From: Leifsonia soli | GTDB lineage: Bacteria > Actinomycetota > Actinomycetes > Actinomycetales > Microbacteriaceae | DNA: 64,000 bases | NCBI RefSeq assembly: GCF_013408745.1 | Contig: NZ_JACCBJ010000001.1 | Location: forward strand, 186,001 to 250,000 | Reading direction: 5' to 3' | Shown: piece after piece, positions 56,611 to 64,000 of the stretch | Position numbering within the stretch: position 1 is the stretch's first letter | How the letters are laid out: each line of letters starts with the position of its first letter | Made by a program: the position numbers and the translations under genes | The notes under the pieces: generated by a model | Seen by the model: the letters and a program-made list of their open reading frames with translations, nothing else | What the model was told of the DNA's origin: nothing | Database searches by the model: none

Positions 56611-57309
56611 ATGGACGACGACGACGAGAAGCGCGAACGCTGGGAGCGGGCCACCGCCTGGCCGGGCATCACGGCCAGCGCCCTCTTCCTGGTGGCGTAC
56701 TCCTGGAACATCCTGGATGAGACCAAGCCCCAGGCGCTGAAGGTCGCGCTGCTCGCCGTCCTCCTCGTCGTGTGGCTGTTCTTCCTCGTCGACTACGTCG
56801 TCCGCTTCTCGCTCGCACGGCACAAGCTCCATTTCGTCCGGAAGTATCCGATCGACCTGCTCTCGGTGTTCCTCCCGATGACCCGGCCGTTCCGCCTGCT
56901 GACCACGCTGCGGCGCATCCCGGGTCTCCGTGGGAACACGGCGTCCCACCTGCGCCGGCGGGTGCTGATCATCGCGGCGAGCTTCGTGCTGATGTTCCTC
57001 TACGTGATCGCGCTCGCCGAACTGCAGGCGGAGCGGGGCGCGCACGGAGCGAACATCCTCACCTTCGGCGACTCCCTGTGGTGGGCCTGCGTCACCCTGG
57101 CGACCGTCGGCTACGGCGACTACTACCCGGTGACCCTGCAGGGGCGTCTGCTCGCCGTGGTGCTGATGGCCGGCGGCATCGTCATCGTCGGAACCGCCAG
57201 CGCCACGATCGTGAGCTACCTGGCGGATCACACCCAGCACCTCCGTCGTGCCGGGGCGCAGCAGGAGGACGCGGAGCACCCGCACGACGGCAGGAACGAC
57301 CGGGGCTGA
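56611..57309 (+). CDS. Voltage-gated-like potassium channel
   Basis: A 232-residue cation channel with six probable helices: S1 about 18-36, S2 about 44-68, S3 about 78-92, an S4-like segment with regularly spaced arginines (RPFRLLTTLRRIPGLRG, about 92-108), S5 about 120-142, pore loop and S6 about 178-200. The selectivity filter TVGYGDYYPV (about 166-175) is typical of K+ channels. The cytosolic tail is short and His/Glu/Asp-rich; no RCK or cyclic-nucleotide domain. It may set membrane potential. Confidence 0.92.
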   Translation: MDDDDEKRERWERATAWPGITASALFLVAYSWNILDETKPQALKVALLAVLLVVWLFFLVDYVVRFSLARHKLHFVRKYPIDLLSVFLPMTRPFRLLTTLRRIPGLRGNTASHLRRRVLIIAASFVLMFLYVIALAELQAERGAHGANILTFGDSLWWACVTLATVGYGDYYPVTLQGRLLAVVLMAGGIVIVGTASATIVSYLADHTQHLRRAGAQQEDAEHPHDGRNDRG

Positions 57310-57330
57310 GCACCCTCTCCCGGCCGGCCG

Positions 57331-58125
57331 TCAGCCCTCGGCGACCGCCACGCACGAGCGCAGCAGCGCGAGGGCCTGCCGGGCGTCCCGCACCGTGAAC
57401 TCCTGGCGCTCGCCCGCCCGGTCGCGCACCGTCCGCTCCAGCAGCTCGGCGTGCTCGGGCCAGCGTTCCGCGGCGAACGTGGCGGCCGCCGTCTTCGAGA
57501 GCACGTCGCCGGTCTCGATCGTGGCGACCAGCCGGATGGGGCCGAGCGCCACCCAGCGCACGGTCTCGGACCGCACCGGGCCGTCGTCGGGCCGGTCGGC
57601 GATCTCCGCCTCGAGGCCGTCGCCGATGCGCTGCCAGTAGTCGAGGAGGTTGTCGCGCGAGAACGACACGATCCCTTGCGCGGTGCGCGGGTGGCGGTCG
57701 GCGACCGGCGACCAGATCACATCGCCGCCGTCGACGATGCCCTGAACGCCCGACTCCAGCTCCCGCCAGGTGATCCAGCTGAGCTGCGCGCCGGCCAGAG
57801 CGGAGACGAGGACGCCCTCGACCACCTGCGGAGCGGTCTGGACCACGTCGGGGCCGCGGGCGATCTCGGACTCGGTCAGGTAGACGCCGTCGATGTGCGG
57901 CTGGGATGCGGCGTGCAGCTCGGCGAGGGCGGGGAGGTCGTCGACCGGGTCGCGGGTGACGATGAAGACCACGTCGATGTCGCTGACCCCGGGATGCCAG
58001 TCCCCGGCGACGGCGGATCCGGTGACGACCGCGCGGCTCACCAGCCCGGGCGCGATGCGTCTCTGCTCCAGCAGGAACGCGGTGAGGGCGTCGGCGACGG
58101 CGGGTGGAAGCTGCTGCTCGGTCAT
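57331..58125 (-). CDS. Nucleotidyltransferase with AadA-like two-domain layout
   Basis: A 264-residue protein. The N-terminal nucleotidyltransferase fold has GSAVAGDWHPGVSDIDVVFIV (about 35-55), matching the G-S-x-x-x-G...S-D-I-D metal-binding motif, with the third acid probably later. The C-terminal all-helical part (about 150-260), including GPIRLVATIETGDVLSKTAAATFA, resembles the second domain of aminoglycoside (3'')/(9) adenylyltransferases, and total length (about 262 in AadA) agrees. It may modify an aminoglycoside or another alcohol. It follows the MFS gene with a 2-nt gap; GGAG precedes the ATG. Confidence 0.82.
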   Translation of the reverse strand: MTEQQLPPAVADALTAFLLEQRRIAPGLVSRAVVTGSAVAGDWHPGVSDIDVVFIVTRDPVDDLPALAELHAASQPHIDGVYLTESEIARGPDVVQTAPQVVEGVLVSALAGAQLSWITWRELESGVQGIVDGGDVIWSPVADRHPRTAQGIVSFSRDNLLDYWQRIGDGLEAEIADRPDDGPVRSETVRWVALGPIRLVATIETGDVLSKTAAATFAAERWPEHAELLERTVRDRAGERQEFTVRDARQALALLRSCVAVAEG

Positions 58126-58127
58126 GG

Positions 58128-59588
58128 TCACTCCAGGGCGGGTTCCGGATCCGCGAACGCGAGCCGCGGCACGAAGAAGAGCAGCACAGCGGCGACGAGT
58201 GCGCCCAGACCGCAGATGGTCCAGACGAGCATGTAGCCGACGAGGCTGGCGGCCGTGGCCGTCACGGTGGCGGCGCCCGCGAGCAGCACGACGCCGAAGA
58301 CGGCGGACGCGAACGACCCGCCGATGGTCTTGGTGGTGTTCGTCAGGGCGGTCGCGACGCCGGTCTGCCCCCGGGGCGCCGCCGCGGCGGCCGCGGCGGG
58401 GAGCGCGCCGACGAGGGCGCCGGAGCCGATGCCGGCGATCGCCATGTTCGTGAACACCTGCCACGTCTCGAGGTGGAACGGCAGGAACATCAGGTACCCG
58501 ACCGCCACGAGGAAGGCGGCGCCGATCAGGGTCACCCGCGGCGTCAGCCACGACGACACGAGCGGGAACAGCAGCGCCCCCACGATCATCGAGATGAGGT
58601 ACGCGCCGATCAGGATGCTGCGCTGGCCGGCCGAGAGCCCCAGACCGTAGCCGTTGGCCGGGTCGGTGCCTGCGTAGGTGCTGAGCGGCGCCTGCGCGCC
58701 GAGCAGGCTGATCCCGATCAGACCGGCCGTGAGCTGCACCGGCCACATGGTGGGGCGGCGGAGCACACGGAGGTCGATGGCGGGATCGGCCTGGCGCAGC
58801 TCCCAGCGGCCGAACGGCACGAAGGCAAGCACCCCGACCGCGATCAGCACCCACACCCACCACGTGCCGACCCCGTTGAGCCGGAGGAACGTCAGGCCCG
58901 ATGTGATGAGCAGCAGCCCGAGCGCCAGCAGCGTGAACCCGACGCCGTCGAGGCTGCGGCCGGGGACCGGTTCGGACTCGGGCACGCCGAACAGGATCGC
59001 GAAGAACACGAGCGTGACCGCGACGGCCGGCACCATCAGCGTGAGCGCGACACTCCCGCCGAGCGCCTCGAAGAGCAGTCCGGCGCCGATCGCGCCCACG
59101 ATCGCCCCGGCCTCCAGGGCGACGACGAGCAGACCGGCGGCGCGCCGGGTTCCCGATGCGGCCGTCCCCGTGCGGCGTCCGCGATCGAAGATGAGCGCGA
59201 CCTCCAGGGGAAGCCACACCACGTAGAACCCCTGCAGCGCGAACGCCAGCAGGTAGGTCGTGAAGTCGCCGGCGAAGGCGAGCCACCAGGTCGACAGCGC
59301 GGTGAGGGCGGTGGCGATGAGCAGGATGCGCTTGTGGCCGAACATGTCGCCGAGCTTCGCCAGCACGGGGACGACCAGGGCGGAGACGAGCAGCTGGGCG
59401 GCCTCGAACCAGTTGTAGTCGGCGTCGTGGATGCCGAGGTGCTTCACGATGTCGGAGATCAGCGGGACGTAGTAGCCCTGCAGGATGCCGCTGGTCAGCT
59501 CCACCAGGGCGAGCCAGCCGATCAGCCCCGCCGTGGTGCCGATGACGACCGCCGCCCGGCGTTGGGCCGACGTCTTCTCCGAAGTCAT
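58128..59588 (-). CDS. MFS transporter
   Basis: A 486-residue multidrug-type MFS permease with about 14 helices. Recognisable elements: GYYVPLISDIVKHLGI near residue 40, LAKLGDMFGHKRILLIATAL (motif A, about 80-99), LRLNGVGTWWVWVLIAVGVL and a C-terminal TNTTKTIGGSFASAVFG. Substrate unknown. Its stop overlaps the possible GTG of the nucleotidyltransferase gene, so the pump and the transferase are one operon, an arrangement typical of intrinsic resistance loci. Confidence 0.9.
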   Translation of the reverse strand: MTSEKTSAQRRAAVVIGTTAGLIGWLALVELTSGILQGYYVPLISDIVKHLGIHDADYNWFEAAQLLVSALVVPVLAKLGDMFGHKRILLIATALTALSTWWLAFAGDFTTYLLAFALQGFYVVWLPLEVALIFDRGRRTGTAASGTRRAAGLLVVALEAGAIVGAIGAGLLFEALGGSVALTLMVPAVAVTLVFFAILFGVPESEPVPGRSLDGVGFTLLALGLLLITSGLTFLRLNGVGTWWVWVLIAVGVLAFVPFGRWELRQADPAIDLRVLRRPTMWPVQLTAGLIGISLLGAQAPLSTYAGTDPANGYGLGLSAGQRSILIGAYLISMIVGALLFPLVSSWLTPRVTLIGAAFLVAVGYLMFLPFHLETWQVFTNMAIAGIGSGALVGALPAAAAAAAPRGQTGVATALTNTTKTIGGSFASAVFGVVLLAGAATVTATAASLVGYMLVWTICGLGALVAAVLLFFVPRLAFADPEPALE

Positions 59589-59630
59589 GCGCGGATGCTA
59601 ACACCCGGGCGGCCCCGGTACGGTAGAGCA

Positions 59631-60152
59631 ATGGCCAGCGAACTCGACGATTCCGGTGCAGACGTCCTTCAGGAGGCGGAACGGGAGGTCCTCGGCTGGT
59701 TGGAGTTCGGCGAGGCATCGCGTCATCTGGCCGGCGAGGTCGTCGAGTCCGGGTTCGAGCCGGACATGGTGGTCGCGATCGCGCGAGGCGGACTGCTGCT
59801 CGCCGGAGCCATCTCCTACGCGCTCGGCATCAAGGCGTGCGGCGCGCTGAACGTCGAGTTCTACACGGGTGTCGATACGCGGCTCCCGGAGCCCGTCGTC
59901 CTCCCGCCGATGCTCGACTCGGCAGCGCTCCAGTCCAAGCGCGTCCTGCTCGTCGACGACGTGTCCGATTCGGGCCGGACCCTGGCGATGGTCGTCGACC
60001 TGATCGCCGCCTCCGGCGCCGACGTCCGCACGGTGTGCCTCTACTCCAAGCCGCGGACCGTGCTGGAGCCCGACTTCGTCTGGCGCCGCACCGATCGCTG
60101 GATCACGTTCCCGTGGTCGGCCCTTCCGCCCGTGACGGCCGCGACCCACTGA
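59631..60152 (+). CDS. Phosphoribosyltransferase family protein
   Basis: A 173-residue type I PRTase-fold protein. The PRPP-binding motif is [18 protein letters not shown] (about 104-121), preceded by [20 protein letters not shown] (about 47-66), the PPi-loop part. C-terminal sequence [15 protein letters not shown] resembles the xanthine-guanine PRTase (Gpt-like) group found in actinobacteria and archaea. It could salvage a purine base; specificity is not settled. The following ung gene starts 8 nt after its stop. Confidence 0.88.
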   Translation: MASELDDSGADVLQEAEREVLGWLEFGEASRHLAGEVVESGFEPDMVVAIARGGLLLAGAISYALGIKACGALNVEFYTGVDTRLPEPVVLPPMLDSAALQSKRVLLVDDVSDSGRTLAMVVDLIAASGADVRTVCLYSKPRTVLEPDFVWRRTDRWITFPWSALPPVTAATH

Positions 60153-60160
60153 GCGGCACC

Positions 60161-60853
60161 GTGCCGAAGACGCTGGCGGAGCTCGCCGCCGACGGTTCGA
60201 TGGATCCGGGGTGGGCGACCGCCCTCGAGCCCGTCGCCGACCGGATCGCCGCGATGGGGGAGTTCCTGCGCGCCGAGGTCGCCGCGGGGCGGCACTATCT
60301 GCCCGCCGGCGACGCCGTCCTCCGGGCGTTCCGGGCTCCACTCGCCGATGTCCGCGTGCTGATCGTCGGCCAAGACCCGTACCCGACGCCCGGGCATCCG
60401 ATCGGGCTCTCCTTCGCCGTCGAGCGGCACGTGCGGCCCCTCCCGCGCAGCCTGCAGAACATCTACCGGGAGCTGCGCGACGATCTGGGCATCACGCCGC
60501 CCCCGCACGGCGACCTGAGCGCGTGGTCCGACCACGGGGTCATGCTGCTCAACCGGGTGCTCACGGTCCGCCCGGGGGAGCCGGCGTCGCACCGCGGACA
60601 GGGCTGGGAAGCCGTCACCGAGCACGCCATCCGCTCGCTCGTCGCGCGCGGCCGCCCGTTCGTGTCGATCCTGTGGGGGAGGGATGCTGCGACCCTCCGG
60701 CCGCTCCTCGACGGCAACCCCGCGATCGAGTCGGCGCACCCGAGCCCTCTGTCGGCGTCACGCGGCTTCTTCGGTTCGAAGCCGTTCTCGCGAGCCAACG
60801 CGCTGCTCGCCGAGCGCGGCGGGAAACCGGTCGATTGGTCGCTCGAACCGTAA
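60161..60853 (+). CDS. ung: Uracil-DNA glycosylase (family 1)
   Basis: A 230-residue UDG that excises uracil from DNA. The water-activating loop is [17 protein letters not shown] (about 68-84; the actinobacterial variant with Pro after GQDPY), the uracil-binding region [22 protein letters not shown] (in part, about 128-148) and the DNA-intercalation loop [20 protein letters not shown] (about 190-209). All key catalytic residues (Asp, His) are present. GTG start; no strong ribosome site, so it may rely on coupling to the upstream gene. Confidence 0.96.
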   Translation: MPKTLAELAADGSMDPGWATALEPVADRIAAMGEFLRAEVAAGRHYLPAGDAVLRAFRAPLADVRVLIVGQDPYPTPGHPIGLSFAVERHVRPLPRSLQNIYRELRDDLGITPPPHGDLSAWSDHGVMLLNRVLTVRPGEPASHRGQGWEAVTEHAIRSLVARGRPFVSILWGRDAATLRPLLDGNPAIESAHPSPLSASRGFFGSKPFSRANALLAERGGKPVDWSLEP

Positions 60854-60887
60854 CGCGCCCGCAATGCGGGCGACGTAGGCTGGACGG

Positions 60888-61466
60888 GTGCTGGAAGAGG
60901 AATACCAGGAGCGTCGGGTGCTGCCGCGGCACCTGCGCAAGCCGCCGCCCGCCGAGGCGCCGTTCGAGTACGCGATCCGCGAGGCGCGACCGGAGGACCT
61001 CCCGCACATCCGGGAGATCTACAACCACTACGTCGCCAACAGCACCGTCACCTTCGACGAGGATGCGATGACGCTGCGGGAGTGGAAGAGCAAATACGCG
61101 TACCTGACGAAGCTCGGGATGCCGTTCATCGTCGCGGAGTCGCCGACGGGGCAGATCCTCGGGTACGCGCTCGTGCAGCCGTGGAAGCAGAAGCGCGCGT
61201 ACCGGTTCACGGTCGAGAACTCGATCTACCTGGGTGCCGCGTCCACCGGCAAGGGGCTTGGGCCGGTGCTGATGCAGGAGCTGATCGACCGGTCGAAGGC
61301 GGCCGGCCTCAAGGAGATCATCGCCGTCATCGCCGACAAGGGCGCGGAGGCGTCGATCCGGATGCACGAGAACTTCGGCTTCACCGAGATCGGCCGCATG
61401 GGCCGCGTCGGCTACAAGTTCGACCGCTGGCTCGGCACCGTGCTGATGCAGAAGTCGCTCAAGTGA
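60888..61466 (+). CDS. GNAT N-acetyltransferase (phosphinothricin acetyltransferase-like)
   Basis: A 192-residue acetyltransferase. After a charged 25-residue tail the GNAT fold begins YAIREARPEDLPHIREIYNHYV, with TVENSIYLGAASTGKGLGPVLMQ (in part; the acetyl-CoA loop with G-x-G-x-G/L) and SIRMHENFGFTEIGRMGRVGYKFDRW (in part) typical of the Pat/Bar/YncA group. Such enzymes acetylate methionine sulfone/sulfoximine or phosphinothricin, or methylated amino acids. GTG start at 60888. Confidence 0.9.
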   Translation: MLEEEYQERRVLPRHLRKPPPAEAPFEYAIREARPEDLPHIREIYNHYVANSTVTFDEDAMTLREWKSKYAYLTKLGMPFIVAESPTGQILGYALVQPWKQKRAYRFTVENSIYLGAASTGKGLGPVLMQELIDRSKAAGLKEIIAVIADKGAEASIRMHENFGFTEIGRMGRVGYKFDRWLGTVLMQKSLK

Positions 61467-61503
61467 CGCGTGGTGGCGGCTGTGCGGCGCTAGGCTCGCC
61501 CTC

Positions 61504-62058
61504 GTGACCACCGTCAATCCCGAGACCGCCACCGGGACGGCTCAGGCCCCCTCCGCGGCGACGCCCGTGAATCTGCCCCTGCGCAAGCGGCCCTTCGACA
61601 TCTTCTTCATCGTGATGTTCTCGCTGTTCATCGTGACGTGCATCATCAGCGATGCGATCCCCACGCTGGGGATCCCGCAGACGGCGACGACGACGAACAT
61701 CCTGGCGCAGTGGAACTACACGTACTCGTCGCAGTACGACCCGCTCTACATGCAGGAGCCGCTGTGGCTGCGGTTCATCACCGGCACCAGCGCCTTCGTC
61801 TACCTGCCGTTCTACGTGCTGCTCGTGATCTGCCTGGTGAAGGGGTTCAACTGGATCCAGCTGTTCGCCGTGATCTACGCCACGATGATCATCAGCCTCA
61901 CGGCGATCCCGATCTTCGGCGTCGAGTTCTTCGGTCCGGTGGGGCAGCGCACGCCCAACCCGGTCGTCTTCCTGCTCTACAACGGGCCGTACGTGCTGGT
62001 GCCGTTGCTGCTGCTCATCCGGATGCGCAAGCCGCTGCCGTTCACGAGGAGGTTCTGA
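61504..62058 (+). CDS. EXPERA-domain membrane protein (emopamil-binding/TMEM97-like)
   Basis: A 184-residue protein with four membrane helices (about 32-50, 90-112, 115-135, 152-172). The pattern fits the EXPERA superfamily: helix 1 ending in an Asp (Asp50, ISDAIPTLG), then YDPLYMQEPLW with Asp79 and Glu85, LPFYVLLVICLVKGFNWIQ, and the last helix NGPYVLVPLLLLIRM, resembling the Y-A-P-Y-L-L-I-P ending of the human sigma-2 receptor TMEM97. Members include sterol isomerases and lipid-binding proteins. An N-terminal tail of about 25 residues is disordered. The function in bacteria is not established. The stop overlaps the next ATG. Confidence 0.78.
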   Translation: MTTVNPETATGTAQAPSAATPVNLPLRKRPFDIFFIVMFSLFIVTCIISDAIPTLGIPQTATTTNILAQWNYTYSSQYDPLYMQEPLWLRFITGTSAFVYLPFYVLLVICLVKGFNWIQLFAVIYATMIISLTAIPIFGVEFFGPVGQRTPNPVVFLLYNGPYVLVPLLLLIRMRKPLPFTRRF

Positions 62059-62288
62059 TGCCCCTGCTGGAAGACCTGACCGTCTACGAAGACGGCGACC
62101 GGTACGACGTCTACGACCACTCGTTCCCGGATGAGGACGCCGAGCTCGGCCGCGGCCGGCTGCTCGGCGCGGTGACCGTCACGCCGGAGGGGGAGTACGT
62201 GCCGACCGGCGAAGGTGCGCGCTACGAGTACATCGCCCCGGCCCGGACCCTGGACGAGGCTCTCGGGGCCTTCGTCGGCTCCGCCTGA
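62058..62288 (+). CDS. Small acidic protein of unknown function
   Basis: A 76-residue soluble, acidic protein (rich in Asp, Glu and Tyr) with no membrane helix and no family I recognise. Its ATG overlaps the stop of the EXPERA gene by one base (TGATG) and has GAGGAGG upstream, so the two are translated together and probably work together. The end YIAPARTLDEALGAFVGSA looks like a helix after a beta-rich start. Confidence 0.7.
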   Translation: MPLLEDLTVYEDGDRYDVYDHSFPDEDAELGRGRLLGAVTVTPEGEYVPTGEGARYEYIAPARTLDEALGAFVGSA

Positions 62289-62295
62289 CGCGCCG

Positions 62296-62631
62296 TCAGG
62301 CCGGGTGCTTCGCGCCCAGCTCCAGCAGGCCGACGCCGCCGATCACGAGCACGAGCCCGGCGATCTGCACCCAGGTGAGCGACTCCTTGAAGAACACCCA
62401 GGAGATGATCGCGATCGCCGCGACGCCGACGGCCGACCAGATCGCGTAGGCGATCCCCAGCGGCACGCCGCGGCCGAGCGCCAGCGAGAGCGCGAAGAAC
62501 GACGCGACGTACCCGACGACCACGATGACGAACGCCCACCACTTGGGGTTGTCGCCGGAGGTGAACTTCAGGAAGGTCGTCGCGACGACCTCGGTCGCGA
62601 TGGCGACGGCGAGAAACAGGTAGCCCAGCAC
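62296..62631 (-). CDS. Small multidrug resistance (SMR) efflux protein
   Basis: A 111-residue four-helix SMR protein. With GTG 62631 as start the essential glutamate falls at position 14 (YLFLAVAIATEVVATTFLK), as in EmrE, which supports that start over the longer open frame. Other family features: SLALGRGVPLGIAYAIWSAVGV (helix 3, in part) and SWVFFKESLTWVQIAGLVLVIGGV (in part). It functions as an antiparallel dimer exporting cationic drugs or guanidinium-type compounds. No ribosome site is visible; TAGCGT just upstream hints at a leaderless mRNA. Confidence 0.92.
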   Translation of the reverse strand: MLGYLFLAVAIATEVVATTFLKFTSGDNPKWWAFVIVVVGYVASFFALSLALGRGVPLGIAYAIWSAVGVAAIAIISWVFFKESLTWVQIAGLVLVIGGVGLLELGAKHPA

Positions 62632-62790
62632 GGAACACACGCTAGCGAACGACAAAGCGCTCTCTGGCATCCCGCTATGAGTTCACCGCACGTTCTGTCG
62701 CGCGTCGCCGCAGCGGCTTAGCCTGACGGCGACGACATCGTCGGACGGCGTGGAGACCGCGCCGGCCGAGTGAGGCCGATGGCATGAAAC

Positions 62791-62821
62791 CGTGGCCGGG
62801 AGCGCGAGACTCCCGGCCACG
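62791..62821 (-). terminator. Hairpin terminator downstream of the ABC permease gene
   Basis: CGTGGCCGGGAG (62791-62802) pairs perfectly over 12 bp with 62810-62821, loop CGCGAGA, 40 nt past the permease stop. No U-tract. The rest of the 230-nt gap to the SMR gene shows nothing else but a 13-nt direct repeat (CCCTCAGCTGCGC at 62841 and 62859) at the permease 3' end. Confidence 0.65.
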
Positions 62822-62861
62822 TCCATGTCCGGCGCCGGAACCCTCAGCTGCGCCGGACCCC

Positions 62862-63635
62862 TCAGCTGCGCGGGGTCGCCCGGCCCAGCACCGCGTACCC
62901 GGCGACAGCGGCGAGGGCGGTCGGCAGCAGCAGCCACGCCGTCACGCCGATCGGCCCGTTCGCGGCGAACCAGTCGCCGACCGCCGGCCAGCTCTGCGTG
63001 AATGTGATCAGCGCGATCGCGCCGACGACCAGGAGGGCAAACGCCGCTCCGGCCGCGAGGATGCCGTTCATCCGCCACCGCATGAAGAGCGCGGCGGAGA
63101 ACGCACCGACGGCGAAGAAGAACAGCATGGCGGCGAACACGGTGAACAGGCGCCCGCCCAGGCTCTCCCCGGAGAAGTACACCGACGTGAACAGATGGCC
63201 GCCGAGGCCCCAGCCGTTCGTCCACTCCTCGATGGCCGAGAGCAGAGTGAAGCCGACGGCGTATCCGGCAGCGAGAAGCAGGAAGGTCAGCCCGGAGCCG
63301 AGCGCGAAGTCGCGTCGGGTGCTGCTGTAACCGAGCGCGAAGGGGAACGTCGCCGAGATCACCTGGATGCCCACCACCAGCATGTAGACGAAGATGTAGA
63401 ACGCGCCGCCGCTCCACTGCGTGCCGTCCATGGCGTCGGCGCGGTCGGCGGGGGCGGTGGCGGCCCAGATGATCCACCAGATCAGCCAGTTCACCACCCC
63501 GATGAAGAACATGATCATGGCCGGGATCCAGATCACCGTCCACTTGTTGACGAGGTTGAGGCGGACGACGCGCCAGATGCGGCGCCCCGCCGGGGGCGCG
63601 GCGATCAGCGCGGGGGCCGGGGTCGCGGTGGTCAT
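62862..63635 (-). CDS. ABC transporter permease (ABC-2-like exporter)
   Basis: A 257-residue membrane protein with six predicted helices (about 33-60, 78-100, 112-135, 165-187, 195-215 and 230-250). No strong motif; it resembles permeases of small ABC-2 exporters, as expected from its ATPase partner encoded just upstream with a 4-nt overlap (ATGA). Substrate unknown. Confidence 0.85.
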   Translation of the reverse strand: MTTATPAPALIAAPPAGRRIWRVVRLNLVNKWTVIWIPAMIMFFIGVVNWLIWWIIWAATAPADRADAMDGTQWSGGAFYIFVYMLVVGIQVISATFPFALGYSSTRRDFALGSGLTFLLLAAGYAVGFTLLSAIEEWTNGWGLGGHLFTSVYFSGESLGGRLFTVFAAMLFFFAVGAFSAALFMRWRMNGILAAGAAFALLVVGAIALITFTQSWPAVGDWFAANGPIGVTAWLLLPTALAAVAGYAVLGRATPRS

Positions 63636-64000
63636 GCGGTCTGCTCGATTCCTGTGTCACGGACGTCCGTCCTGCGGACGATCAACTGCTGGAGGGACAC
63701 CGGCGCGAGCTCGAGGCCCGCCGCCGCTGCCTGGGAACGCTCGGAGGCGCTGAGGCCGGCGACCGTCACGGAGGCGAGGCCTCCGATGCCGTCGCGATGC
63801 AGCACGTCCCGTGCGTGCACGAACTCGTCGACGGCCTCGCGCGGGCCCACGACCGTGGTGGCGGAGGTGCGTAGCGTCTCGGCGTCCTCATCCATCAGGA
63901 TGCGGCCCTGGTCGATGACGATGACGTGCTCGAGGAGGTTCGCCACCTCGTCGATCAGGTGCGTCGACAGCACCACCGTGCGCGGGTGCTCGGAGAAGTC
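63632..64000 (-). CDS. ABC transporter ATP-binding protein, C-terminal fragment
   Basis: The frame is open to the window edge, giving the last 122 residues of an ABC ATPase. The visible part begins just before the H-loop (VVLSTHLIDEVANLLEHVIVIDQG, in part: S-T-H-L-I-D-E) and continues with a helical accessory domain typical of ABC-2 exporter ATPases. Walker A, signature and Walker B lie outside the window. It pairs with the permease that follows. Confidence 0.88.
   Translation of the reverse strand, partial: DFSEHPRTVVLSTHLIDEVANLLEHVIVIDQGRILMDEDAETLRTSATTVVGPREAVDEFVHARDVLHRDGIGGLASVTVAGLSASERSQAAAAGLELAPVSLQQLIVRRTDVRDTGIEQTA

Noticed and set aside
62841..62871. 13-nt direct repeat at the ABC permease 3' end as an attachment site
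   Set aside because: Copies are 18 nt apart with no integrase or inserted DNA between; most likely local duplication at the gene end.

Overview
The window is a 64 kb chromosomal stretch from a high-G+C Gram-positive bacterium. The gene content (mtrAB-lpqB, long-form hpf, secA, whiB, pdtaS, sigR-rsrA, a fused 2-oxoglutarate decarboxylase/dehydrogenase, metYX) is that of the Actinomycetota. Gene texture, frequent GTG starts and 4-nt stop/start overlaps fit the family Microbacteriaceae, and Leifsonia or a close relative is my inference. Nothing points to a plasmid or prophage, and I saw no rRNA, tRNA, insertion sequence or CRISPR array.

Layout. 1-8.3 kb: the end of an acetyltransferase gene, a cyclase, then the conserved but poorly understood RDD / SpoIIM / DUF58 / MoxR / DUF4350 / DUF4129 / glycerophosphodiesterase-membrane-domain cluster. 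8.5-20 kb: a core envelope and stress block in the order mtrA-mtrB-lpqB-comF-hpf-secA-Rv3235-like-pdtaS-whiB. 20-26.4 kb: a small membrane protein, a DUF1684 protein and a complete peptide-type ABC importer. 26.4-32.4 kb: bcp, rsgA-aroA, divergent sigR-rsrA, a 20-bp palindromic repeat array, a VOC protein and a formylglycine-generating enzyme homologue. 32.5-38 kb: the giant kgd/odhA gene and a guaB1-type gene. 38-40 kb: a TetR/MFS efflux unit with two matching operators. 40-50 kb: an NYN nuclease, two CNNM/HlyC proteins and assorted metabolic genes. 50-56 kb: a three-gene two-component system downstream of metY-metX. 56-64 kb: SDR, K+ channel, AadA-like transferase with MFS pump, phosphoribosyltransferase, ung, GNAT, an EXPERA-domain membrane protein, SMR pump and the start of an ABC exporter.

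Working together: the 8.5-20 kb and 26.9-30.3 kb blocks hold genes that cluster in the same neighbourhood in Mycobacterium tuberculosis (roughly Rv3219-Rv3246c), here interrupted by the peptide importer. The sigR-rsrA pair would run the thiol-oxidative response and whiB adds a redox-sensitive regulator. MtrAB-LpqB, PdtaS and the 50-53 kb system are three separate signalling modules.

The most unusual non-coding signals are: a palindromic 20-bp repeat array behind rsrA that contains a duplicated piece of the rsrA 3' end; two copies of a dispersed perfect hairpin with compensatory base changes (37.9 and 54.3 kb); a candidate SigR-dependent promoter with a dual-start arrangement in front of sigR; and an intrinsic terminator placed just upstream of the NYN nuclease.
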